Shown one piece after another: positions 11,773-22,752 of a stretch of 64,000 nucleotides of DNA (position 1 is the first letter of the stretch; each line of letters opens with the position of its first letter). A program made the translations under genes and the position numbers. The notes below the pieces were generated by a model. It was not told the DNA's origin and did not search any database. It worked only from the letters and a program-made list of their open reading frames with translations. The stretch is from Hirudinaria manillensis (taxonomy: Eukaryota > Annelida > Clitellata > Hirudinida > Hirudinidae), in the NCBI GenBank assembly GCA_034509925.1, contig CM067531.1, positions 5,612,001 through 5,676,000 on the forward strand, given 5' to 3'.

Positions 11773-11975
11773 ATGGCGGGTTGGATACGGTCTATCCGCG
11801 ATTAATGGTCCGGGATTTGACTGGGTATCCCATGTATAATGGCTGGGATTAGGCTGGGTAGCCCGGGTTTAATGGCTGGGCAACCCGATACTGAAGGCCG
11901 GGATTTGGCAGGGCAACCCGAGACTAATAGCCGGGATTTGGTAGGGCAACCCGAGCTTAATATCTGGGCAGCCCG
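11773..11975. repeat. Six degenerate ~33-bp subterminal repeats
   Basis: Units follow the pattern GCCGGGATTTGGCAGGGCAA followed by CCCGAG and a TAAT end. The two best copies start near 11,896 and 11,929. The shared CGGGCAACCCG core is the inverse of the motif at the left end of the composite element, which suggests transposase-binding sites. Confidence 0.75.
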
Positions 11976-12062
11976 CACGGGTCCCTTGCGTCCCCCGCGG
12001 TTAAAACCTACGCGGGACCCGCGAATATGCCCGCCCGGGCCCCCCTGGGGTGTGTTTGCTGG

Positions 12063-13259
12063 ATTCTTTGTCTTCAAGGATCCATGTTGAAAGTGAAGAT
12101 AAAAGAAATATTAGATTGAATATTTAATTCTCTGAGTTGTATTCGATGAAAAATCTCCCTAAGCAGAACCAATTAAAAATATTAACTTTTGTTACGAATG
12201 TCTATTCCAAAAGCGGACCTCCGCTCCACCTTTTCAAATTTGTTACAAAAGTTCCTAATGACCTTTTTTTTATGGCCAATGTCTATTTCATTAGAGTTTC
12301 ATCGCATAGTTTTTATTAACACGCCTTAAATTGGTAAGAATGAGGGATTAGAGGCTCCCGCATGAGCGTGAAATCGCTTTAACGTCTAGGAAATTTTTAA
12401 CAAATCGAAAAATTCAAAACACAAAATCGGCCATAAATCAGCCGTAAAAGTTACGAATCTATGCAATGACCAGTACATTTTCTGTCTGAACGCACCGCTG
12501 CAACTTTTCCCTAAATTAATTCAAAGTTTAGACTTTTACACTTTTTGCCCACTTAAAAAGATAATAATAATAATAATCTTAATTTTCCTCCCTTCCTTGC
12601 TCGAAACCCTTCGTCCTCTTCGCCCAAAATAAGTAATTTTTTGAGTACGTCATTTTTAGATGATTCCTAAATACATGTAAATTTATTGGAACTGCGTAAC
12701 TCTGAGATCGGGGGTATTGTGATTCAAGAAGAAATGCACGGTAACGATAAAAACGAGAAGGTAAATGATTAACCGGATTACTGACACTGATCGCTTAAGG
12801 GAGGGGGAGGCATGCGTTAAGAGGCGGCATTTTGGAAGTAAAAATAAAAATACCTGAAATTTTATATTCAAATGAGTTTTTAAAATTAAAATATGGTACT
12901 GCTTTTAGCGCTTACAGTTCGATCACTTATAAATTATATAAGCATTGTAATAAAGCAACAATCTTCGCCTAAAGTAAAATCTTTTGAATGTCGTTCTGTG
13001 AAAATAAATATTTTGATGGCTTTCTGAATTTGGAAGGTCATGTTATCATCGGGCTATCAACGGGAAAGAGAGCGTCAAAACCATTTGGTACCCCACCGAG
13101 TAGGATTAAAACGGTATCCAAGGTTAACGAACGCAGCATGTCAGATTTTACCAGAACTCACGTTCTTTTGGGGAGGGGGACAGAATAGAGGAGTTTAGAA
13201 AATATTCGATACGATATTGGATTTGAATTAACAACAGTGCGACGGTCAATTCTTAGAAA
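12063..13259. other. Intergenic, no gene seen
   Basis: AT-rich DNA with an (AAT)n tract at about 12,562-12,577 and no ORF with coding character. Confidence 0.5.
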
Positions 13260-13673
13260 TCAAAGTAACACAGACTGAATTGACATCAAACAAGGAGATA
13301 AAAATGAAAAAATAGCCCGAGGTAATTTCACATTGAACCACAAAAACTCCAGGTTGTGATGACGTGAATTATTTGCGAGGCATCGGAAATGACACCCCGA
13401 ATCGTCGCTATACAATTTTTTCGCAGTAGTTCTGGATAGTTTGCCATTAAGAGTCTTAATTATCGTTAAAAGGAAAATTCGTTTTGACCGGCGGATCACT
13501 CGTTTCATTAGCGAGGTCCGATCTCCAAGGGTGTCAGGAGAATTAGAAGGCCTAAAACGAGGAAAGATTGACTCGGGACTCAATAGGTCTTTCATTCTCC
13601 ACGAGTCTCTTACCCCCCAAGACTTATTTGTTTCGTCTTTTTTAGTGCATGCTAAGAAAATCACTAGTACCAT
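13260..13673 (-). CDS. Candidate small secreted protein (unrecognised)
   Basis: This is the longest open frame in the region: 137 residues. It opens with a short hydrophobic stretch, MVLVIFLACTK, and the ATG directly follows a possible TTATTCAG acceptor. Basic clusters (MKRVIRRSKR, AKK) and a GCHFRC cysteine pair are reminiscent of a processed peptide precursor. The hydrophobic start is short for a signal peptide, there is no family match and codon use is not distinctive. It may be chance. It lies 0.8 kb downstream of the GPCR on the same strand. Confidence 0.2.
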   Translation of the reverse strand: MVLVIFLACTKKDETNKSWGVRDSWRMKDLLSPESIFPRFRPSNSPDTLGDRTSLMKRVIRRSKRIFLLTIIKTLNGKLSRTTAKKLYSDDSGCHFRCLANNSRHHNLEFLWFNVKLPRAIFSFLSPCLMSIQSVLL

Positions 13674-14468
13674 TAATCTCTGAATAAAAATACAAATGTA
13701 ATCATATTAATTGATTGAGTCATTGCTCATAAAGTGAATAAATGCGATAACAATAGGAGCAGGAGAGAAAATCGTTACGTTACGTCTATGTCACTTACAT
13801 GTGTGGCCATTATTTTAAAATTGGTAGAGATAGGGAAGCAATTGGCAAAAATGTCATGGACACCCCGACTAAATAATTGGTGTCTCCGGAGGAAACATAA
13901 GAGGGTCTTCCTACGGAATTTCTTTTTTTTAGGATTCTGAACTCTTCTCTCAAAGACCAAACTCTTTATAATTTATAGACAGAAAATACGGTATCACAAA
14001 ACCAATGGCGGATCTACGGATTTGTAAAACACTTTGGCCAAAACTTGGAGGGAAAACAATTTGGCGGAGGTCCAGGCCCGGGGGGAGTGGATGTAAATAT
14101 TCAATTTCAGGATTAAATTTGCTGCCAGTCATAAAAAATCCTTTTTTTTAATTTTAACATTTTCAATGTGCTCCTTTAATATTATTAAAGACGATAATTG
14201 TAATTTTGGCCAGTAATTTGGACTCGATTAGTACTAATTTAGAATTTCACAATCTCACAAGAGCACGCTTGTGCTGCAATGAGTCTTTACGACGTTGTCG
14301 TAAGAAGGAATTATTTGAAATTCTGGGAGTCTAAAAACACATTTCGTTGAAAGATAATAAGTATAAGGCAAAAATTCAGGTAAAAATTCTTGCCCTGATG
14401 TCGTAAAATCTAAATTCGGATGATGAAATCGGAAACATTTTAAATTCTGAGATTTTGTCAAATCATTC
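13674..14468. other. 3' flank of the GPCR gene
   Basis: This probably includes the GPCR 3' UTR. A GC-rich patch at about 14,030-14,095 (GGTCCAGGCCCGGGGGGAGT) stands out in the AT-rich surroundings and may be a repeat fragment. No gene is supported. Confidence 0.4.
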
Positions 14469-16400
14469 TCAAATCAAGTTGATTCCATTGGAGTTGGCTT
14501 TCACAGTCTCCATAAGTAACACGGCACCTTTATTTTCTTTATCATATTCCTGCCTTCGCCTAGAAAGATAACAATGGCTTAAATATCAAGGTAATTGATA
14601 AAAGATTTAAAAAACGAGTTACAAAGCAGCATTTCTCAATACACTACGAGAAAGAAACGAGGTTACACGAGTCTCACGATATCAAATAAACGCAGGAATA
14701 AATAAAATAAGTTTTACCACTTGCTCTCTGGATGCGCCCTTAAATCCTCGATGTCTTGACGTTGGCGCGAAATTCTGCAAATGCGCACTTTGTTAGGCAC
14801 CGTGACAGGACAAACCCTGCAAATGATTTTTAATGGAATGACCAATTAAAGATCCATTTCCAGAGTCTGTTAATCAGACATTCATTGTCGTAATGATTAA
14901 ATGCATATAGGGGAGGTAAAGGAAATCATCCCAAATTCGACGTTCATGAATTTCTACTGCTAGGGGCTAAAATTGTTTCCTTGAATGTCGTATTATTGTT
15001 GTCATTTATTTGGCTAAATAGCCACCTAAAATGCTAAAATTGCTTCCTGGTGTGTCGCGTCATTGTCGTCATTTATTTGTATATAATTAGACTATAATTA
15101 GTCATCTTTCGGAGACTTTAATTGCAATTAATTAAACCTATTCACTGACTTCGTTATCCGCTGATATCATAAATCTAAGATTAAGGTCCGGAAATCTAAA
15201 AAAAAACTTTTAGAGAAAGATTTAGAGTTCAAATTAGCTCGGGAATTGTGTTTTCATCTTCGCATTGTTCTGTCAACGGAATGCAATTTTAAATTACAAG
15301 ATTTTCGTCCCTTCAAACGCTAATGATGGAAATCCCTGATGATTTGTTACACCACGTACCGTTTAGAATTTTTTTTTATGTCTGGTGACGGAAGGGTGAT
15401 TTAATCATTAAATTTAATAAGAAATTAACACTTTCAGAATGATAAATTAGATGCTTTACCTCCAGATTGCATCTATGCTTTGATCGTAGAGTATGAATAT
15501 CATGGGGTTGATTGCAGCATTGGACCAAGCTATGAAAGTGAGAAGCTTATAAATTTTGCTCGGTTGTTGGAACTTTGGGTCAATCAGAGTGAGAACAAAG
15601 AGTGGAAACCAGCTGAACACAAAGACCAAGGAGATCGTAATGAGAACCCTGCACCTAGAAAGAGCTTGTTGAAGAATCTTCTTTGAAATTCTTTCGTCTT
15701 TCAGATTCCTCAAGTCGACGATTGAAGCTCGAGCGGAAGAGGCGGTATGGTTTTTGGCAAAGTTCTGCACGTGTCGATGGAAATAGACGAGATAGTAAAG
15801 CGTGCCGAACATGGAGAGAGTCGTGATGATGATCCACATCGTTTGTGCCACGTAACTCTTTATGGTTCCGTAGACGAACACGCAGTTGCCGATGAGATCG
15901 TTATAGTTGAAGTCTCCACCGATTATCGTCGGTCCGAGATGAATGATGAGACTGGTGGCGTAGACCATGAGGATGCCGAACGCCACGCAGCAGATGCTGC
16001 CGTTGTCGTGCTGTTGCACGTCTTCCAGATTGTGAAGACTTTTCTCTCCGAATATGTACGCTTCGCAGCAAACCATGGCCACGATGTTGAAGCCGGATGC
16101 AGTCACGACCACTACGTACGATCCTCCCAAAACCGCGCACAAACCCGGCGCGACATCCCAAAGAAGACTCACGGCGAAAGGGACGCAGTAGAAGCAACGG
16201 ACGCTATCCAAGACGCAGCCGTGAATGATGAATGCACTGGCAGTTCTACGCAGATGGCGATTCGAAAGGATGCAAATGACCACGGTCACGTTTGAGATTA
16301 AGCCGACAGACGAGATGCAGAGAAGAAATATTGCTTCGTTGTAACTCTCAGGTGTTGAATTATGAGAAACGAGATTGCTTGACAAATGAGTGGATGTCAT
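14469..16400 (-). CDS. Orphan rhodopsin-like (class A) G-protein-coupled receptor
   Basis: Three minus-strand exons give 376 residues: 16400-15460, 14816-14718 and 14559-14469. The start MTSTHLSSNLVSHNST (with an NST sequon) follows a TTCCAG acceptor. Seven hydrophobic segments follow: FLLCISSVGLISNVTVVICI; ASAFIIHGCVLDSVRCFYCV; LCAVLGGSYVVVVTASGFNI; ICCVAFGILMVYATSLIIHL; TMWIIITTLSMFGTLYYLVY; VLITISLVFVFSWFPLFVLT; LLTFIAWSNAAINPMIFILY. The conserved TM3 cysteine is LCAVLGG. The usual DRY is replaced (CCEAYIFGE) and NPxxY reads NPMIF. The short exons encode the cytoplasmic tail (VCPVTVPNKVRICRISRQRQ, then WRRQEYDKENKGA). The receptor resembles invertebrate orphan receptors; the ligand is unknown. 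Confidence 0.9.
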
Positions 16401-19400
16401 CTTTCTACGAATCACACAATTCGGATATCTGGAATGTATCATCATCGAAAATAATTCTTATAATATAACTTTATATCTGCATGGTTTATGCATATAACTT
16501 ACCAACTATGGAAGAGGACTTAAAAACCAAAAATGCCTGTAAAAAATATATTTAAAAAAAAAATTGAATAATAACGAATAGAAGCAGCCAAAAAATGGAA
16601 ATGAAATCCAGCACAAAAAATGAACGAACTTTACGCATGAGATGAGATTTGAAAAGGAAATCGAAAGACATTTTGGGTCGACTGAATCGAGTTTCACAAT
16701 AAATTTCACAGGGAAGCGGTTTGCAAAGTCATATTTTATTGGCGGAATTTGCATTTTTATGATCCTCTGAATGTCTTTTGTATCCTAATACGATGCAAAG
16801 GCACTTCTTAATCGATCGCCTATTTTCAATGACGTCCTTATTCGAGAGCGCTCCATGGCACTGCAGACTGGTTATTGAACAAGACATAACGATAGAACAA
16901 GAGATAACGACTTTGCTGCCCTTGCCGCAGTATGCAGGAATGCTTACCCTTTCGTCCAACCCTCGAGTATTACCTTCGCCAGATGGCGTGCATAATAATA
17001 TTGTGAATAATAGACCAACGTTTATTACGATATCATAAAATAAGATGAATCACTCGTTCAGTTCTCGAGGTCAAATTCATCTCATTCGTGTCGATGTTTC
17101 TGCAAAACTTGTTGGTGGTCGCTAGAATTCCTTTTGCTTGCAACGAATTATAACTAAATAAATAAATAAATAAATAAAAATAATTTAATAAAATAGTTAA
17201 TAATCTAGAGAATTAGTTGCCTCGAGCGAACAAAATCCTGCTTATCTTATGCCATTTATCGGAAAACATTTGAGAAGTGGCTGAACTTATGGACGTTACT
17301 TGGATTCTGGAGAAAAATATGTGTCTTTGTGTTCGTTTTATTAAATTTATTAAAACAAATTAAACACATAAGAAATCATAAACATTTAAAAACATTACCA
17401 ACAGTTACTATCCACAAAAAAAAGCCATGGTTATGAAAATAAAATTATAAAACTGTTATAGTTGTTATTATTATTATGGCTATTATTATAAATATAATTA
17501 TAATATACTTTAGATTTTATTATTGTCGTAAATGTAAAAAAATCGCGAAATTGTCCTAAAATTAATTTAACGTAAAAATTATTGGCTAACAAGCTAAAAA
17601 AAAAGCATCTATTTCTAAATCTTTGAAAAAGTAAAGCCACGAAGAACTCGGTTTAATTGCGAGGAAGTTGTTTAAATTTATTTATTTACGGTTAATTTGG
17701 ATTCCAGAAGGAGTTGTTGTGAGTTTAGTCTGAGACTATGTCGTATGGCTATGACCGTTCGAATGAAATTTCGTCCTTCAGTTTATTATAAGAATTATTA
17801 TTATAATTATAATTATATTTACTGAATTGTAATTATTACACTTTGAACCGAAAATTATCACTTAATGTTACAGTTGCTGTTAAGTTAATAAATTCTAACT
17901 GGTGGACAAAGTCAAGTATCAACTTAATTCATTCAAGTTTCGACTGAAATAATATTTCGAGTTGCATTTTTTTTACTTTCGTTAAAAATATCGAAAATGG
18001 CAAATCGGTCGGATGCTACAGAAATTCACAAATCAAGTCGACGATATTTCACAGTATTCGAATAAATTATGGAAGGAAATCAGAATTAAATTTTCAAAAA
18101 ATAAATTCTCACCATGTTGAAATGTGATTCTGTACAGCTAAGCTAAAGTATTTAATTAGGATAATCGTTCGGCTATTTGTAATTGCAAAGCCATTTTGAT
18201 GGATAAGGACAGACATTCTTCACAGCACCGTCGACCATCGCAGATTTCTGACCAAACGAAACCTGACAGCGGAGGAAATCAATGCGCAGTGAAGCAACGG
18301 AAAGCTGGAACATCACTTTCAATTGGTCATCTTCAACAATTTTCCATCTTCAACTTCAAACGATAAAAAAAAAGAATCTTCAGGTTTTGTTATCTTTCCA
18401 ATGAAATTTAAATTGATCATAAAACAACCAGAAATGAGCCTAAATGTTTCAATGAATGTTTCTGATCGCACCAAGCGGGGTTTAATTCTTAACCGCATTC
18501 ACGTAGAATTTAACTTTCTTGATATTTCAACTTAACTTGATATTTCACTTCAATTTAATTCCTTTTGATCAATTTATGAACTTTTATTCGAACACGAGGA
18601 GCAAATCAAAGGAAAATGGAAGACATTCATGATTTCATGAAAACAACTTAATTCTTTGCCGGTCATTGCAAGCAGCTTCGAATAAAACACCGAGATTCTC
18701 CAACGTCATTAAAAGCTCTTTGGTGCCAAAAATCTGTTTTAATTATTTTTGATTTATTGTGACATATAAACTTGCAAGTTGAAGTTTTTAGAATTTCAGT
18801 CCTTGGCCATATGTCCGCCGAGATATTATCCTATAATATGTCTTATCAAAATAGTTTTAGGATTTGTTTGAGATGCACATTGCCATTTGATCTTTGACCA
18901 TTGCATATAAAAATACCTTTAAACATTGTTTTGACACCTCAACTCAATGAGTGAAATTTTCTCTCCTTTTTGAAACTCATTTTAAGTTCTCATCGAGTCA
19001 TTTGGCAAGCTATTATTGAAAGTTCAACCATAAAAAACATAAATTCAAATGATTTCAATTCCTCTTCATGCTTCAGTGATGTCTTATTTCACTTAGATTT
19101 ATTTATATTTAAGTGTTTGACTAATAAATTAACACCTTCCATACTTCAATCCACGTAATAATAGTCTACCGGTACTAAGTGGCACTCCATCCAGTGAAAG
19201 TCCATCTTTTTAGGTACAATGCTTCTATGTATCGCTATACGGGACTGTAATGGCAGTTTCTATTTTTCTCATTTTTATATCATCGAAACCTACTAATTGA
19301 CATTTTCTTCCATCCATGAAGTTTTTAAAGAAGTGATTGATGATAAGTGACTTCAATTGATTGAAACTTTCGTAATCAACTCTCACAACTTTATTCTGAA

Positions 19401-19739
19401 AAGATAGATGCTATTCGTATACAAATATTTCCAGCCACAGTGTCTTGACCTAAGATGATATTCTATGACGTATAATTTATAATTTTTATTTTAATTTAGT
19501 AACAATTTGTATGAACATCTAATACTGAAAACAACGTAAGATCTTGCCAACAATGCATTAAATGTTTTATTAATAGCTTGATAACAAATTCTCAATGATC
19601 GATGTTTTGTGGTCCTCGATCTTACTTAAAAAAGATTTGTGTCACAATTTATAAATCAATAACCTCAGTGACTTCAAACATCAATTTTAAATTTCCATAT
19701 TGATTTGGAATAATTAACTGAATTATGACGTATATTAGG
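16401..19739. other. Intergenic between GPCR 5' end and tyrosinase 3' end
   Basis: A further 5' noncoding GPCR exon probably lies upstream, because the start is immediately preceded by an acceptor-like TTCCAG. The rest is AT-rich with short AAAT and ATT tracts (about 17,155-17,180; 17,460-17,500). The small ORFs have no coding character. No RNA gene was recognised. Confidence 0.4.
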
Positions 19740-21534
19740 TCATAAGCACCTGCAGAAACCCAACAGTACAAGGGGCTGTTTAGGCGGCTTGCAGTAGCAG
19801 GCTTTGTTTGGAAAACCGGGAGAAATCTTTCCTTTATCTTGGATTTTGGCGATGCAACGCTTAGTTTCCGTATGACACCAGATGTATTCGGTATTTTTGT
19901 TGGCACAGCAGTCTTCATCCTTGAAGCATTCCACGTCACCAGGTGACATGGAATACGAAGGAACGAAATTATCATTGACAAGCATATCTTCGTGTAACAT
20001 ACCGAAAGGCATCATGATAGCGTCACCGGCATAAACTTCATCCAAATCATCTCTGTCTTCAATATCTGGATAAGTCAAATTGGTCTCTGGAAATTTTTGT
20101 TTGAAAGAGAATCTGAAGTGCTTTTCGTACATGTAGTCAACGAAGCAATGGTGGAGGAAAAAGAGGGGGTCGTTGGGTGCACAGGACAGGTAAGCCATCA
20201 GTTCTCCCACGAACATGTGAACTTCTCCGTGAATTATCTCAAATGTCTCATTCCAAGGCGAGCATAACTCCTTGTAATATTTGGCTGATGATATGTAGGA
20301 AGCAAAGTTATCCTCAAACAACCCTTCGACGTGGCTTGGCACGGATCGGGTGAGGACCTTGGAAATTTCCTGGCAAGAGGTTGAATTGATGGTCTTAAAG
20401 CCTGCTGCGAATCCACTCTTCACTTCGCCGAGAGCATCTCCGAACAACTCGGGAGTGAAAAGAACCGAATGTCTCGGGTTTGGTCCTGACCTTGCCAGTA
20501 ACCTGTTGTCCCAGTAAGGCAAAGTGCAACTTCGGAAGTATCTACCCATGGCCAATTCAAACCTTTAGAAATAAAAATTGTAAAGAAATAAAAACGATGT
20601 TTGATTTTGCTTAACCCTCTTTAAAATAGGTTTACGTTTATAAATCGAATCTTGACTTATTTCCTATAAATACTATGATTATTATAGTAATTTTATAAAT
20701 AACTAGCAATCGCTTGCACTACACGTCGCGATTCCAAAACATAACAATGGCAAGATGGCAGGATTTTCGAAAAAAAGCGTATTTTTACATGATATAATTG
20801 TGGCATATATATAAGACCTATATGAAAACACTCCTCTAATTGAGCACTTTGTTATGTCAAAATTTCAAAGCAATTGGTTAAGTACTTTCAGAGACCATTT
20901 ACATGATACAAACACACTTTGTATTTTTATTTATTTAGATATTTATAAATAAACATTAAAATTATTATAGTAATATTTATAATAGACATTAGACATAGCA
21001 ATATACATGTAAATGTAGAAACGGTGCCAAAGAATAAAACTTGGGCCATTATGAGCAGAAGGAGATTTTTCGCCATCGTGGAAGAGGACAAAGATATCAT
21101 ATTCGTTGTGTTTGTCAATCTTCACGGACTTCATGGCCAATATGGAGTTATGAACACAATTCCTCTGAGCTTTTTCGAGGCAAAGATACTCAATTCGTTC
21201 CTGTTTCTTTCCGGCTTTCGCTCTTCAAAATATTTCAATCACTAGAGATTCTACGGCATCAGAGTTTTGAATTATAATAAACCAAAAAAAGATAAATAGG
21301 AACGTAATATCTTGGAACTGTTTACTGCATCTCCGAAGTGATGATGGAAGCTTCGCCAAGGCTGTTGAAATAAGCCGTGTCCCCTTCTGAAAGAGGAAAA
21401 TCGTGGTACTGGTAATTCCACGGAACTCCAGCCAACAAAAGGGTATTGTTTCCTGATAGAAAAGAATTTATAATCCTTATCAGAAGGGAAACGAGGATAA
21501 GCAAACTGTACTCTGTGATCGATGCAATCGACAT
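19740..21534 (-). CDS. Tyrosinase-like secreted copper enzyme
   Basis: Three minus-strand exons give 415 residues: 21534-21326, 21222-21007 and 20562-19740. A hydrophobic signal peptide (MSIASITEYSLLILVSLLIR) begins the protein; an in-frame ATG 12 codons upstream is possible but would bury it. The copper A site is EYDIFVLFHDGEK, SAHNGPSFILWHRFY (three histidines). Copper B is EIIHGEVHMFVGELM and DPLFFLHHCFVDYMYEK. LPYWDNRLL lies between them. The family oxidises phenols or catechols in pigment, cuticle, shell or wound chemistry. The tail is cysteine-rich (VECFKDEDCCANKNTEYIWC, then NKACYC), an arrangement seen in some invertebrate tyrosinases. It is divergent from ANKFY1, 1.2 kb apart. Confidence 0.92.
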
Positions 21535-22752
21535 GTTTAAACTACTGAGATCGTCCTGCAGATTCAACACGTCAGTTTCATTCCTTCAGCAATCTAAACT
21601 AAATTTATATCAAAATATTCATTAAACCGGATCAATTTCACCCTGAGCACCTGAAGTAATTCACCTGTATCTTAACGATTGAAGAGATGCGAAGGCCACT
21701 GAGATATTTGAAGTCATCAAGATGCTTAGGCAGTTAACATTTTCAGAGTTTCGATATCTTAACATTGTTATCAAGAGAATTGTTTGAGATATCGAGAAAG
21801 GTGGAAACAGAAACATATAAAAGCAACATTCTTCACTGATTTAAATCTTGTATTTATTTTTATTATAATATTTTTAAGTGTAAATAAAAGAGAATCTAAT
21901 AATTATAAAATTATTGAAATTATAGACGATGCCCGACTTAAAATTAAGTTGAAAATGTCAAAAGTTGTAGAATCAGTACCGCCAATCTCTATCCACAGTT
22001 ATTAAAACTTTGTTGATTTCGTATCTGTTGTCATGTTTAAACTAAGATCCAAAGTAGTCACAAATCATAGACTTAATACAGAATCGCCTGGCGATCGAGG
22101 GTCTGTTTGTCCTAGGAAAAGACTTTTCATTCGATTCCCATACAATGAGTAGCAATACATATAAGTATATGTGCCATTATTATTAGAGGATATATTCCTA
22201 ATAATGAAACTCATATGTTTTCTATAGGGAGGGGGGTCAAGATTGGGATGCAAACTGGCCACTGAAAATGTTTGGACAATAAAAGTTGAGAATTGTTGCT
22301 TTTAATGGAAATCTTGGGATCATCTCATGCTCTGTACTATGTGAGGGATGATAATGTACATTCATCGACTTTGTTGTTGATCTGATAAATCTAAACATTT
22401 AATATTCAACTCTCATGCTTTTTTCTTTCGAAATTTTTTTTCTTTAGTTACCACGTTGGTCAGGCCCCTCTGGAGGACATAGCACGTAAAATTACTTATT
22501 AAAATTATTAATATTATTATTATTATTACATAAATGTAATACTTCTATAACTTTTTATAACGGCATTGTTAATTAAACAGAGTTTAAAGGTTTTGTTTGT
22601 ATTTTTATTAACGTTATTGTTTGTCTTTTTTTTTTCTATAATGCAGAGCAACTTTTAACCGTACACACCCCTGTTCTTGTGATCGGTTTCGATATTTCTT
22701 GATTAATTGTTTTGTGGCAACTGTCATTTTGCGGGCATTGCTGAGGAAAGAT
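21535..22752. other. Shared upstream region of tyrosinase and ANKFY1
   Basis: This bidirectional intergenic stretch is AT-rich with (ATT)n at about 22,500-22,527. Promoters for both genes must lie here or just beyond, but I see no strong TATA box. Confidence 0.4.

Larger units (their letters stand above)
7320..12062 (+). mobile_element. Composite DNA transposon (EnSpm/CACTA-like?) with two cargo genes
   Basis: The ends form an imperfect inverted pair. The left reads CCAACAAACACATCCC and the right end, reverse-complemented, reads CCAGCAAACACACCCC; both continue into GC-rich GGGGCCCG-like sequence. Inside, both ends carry subterminal repeats sharing CGGGTTGCCCG / CGGGCAACCCG. Between them lie a truncated transposase-like ORF, a decayed spliced gene of DUF4806 type and a nested Tc1 element. 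Without Tc1 the element is about 3.1 kb. No target-site duplication is certain. The superfamily is tentative: the protein suggests EnSpm-like, but the tips are not the usual CACTA/G. Confidence 0.65.

Noticed and set aside
15747..16295. 182-residue plus-strand ORF antisense to the GPCR
   Set aside because: It is a shadow of the GPCR exon: His/Asp-rich, no domain, and the minus-strand product is a clear seven-TM receptor.
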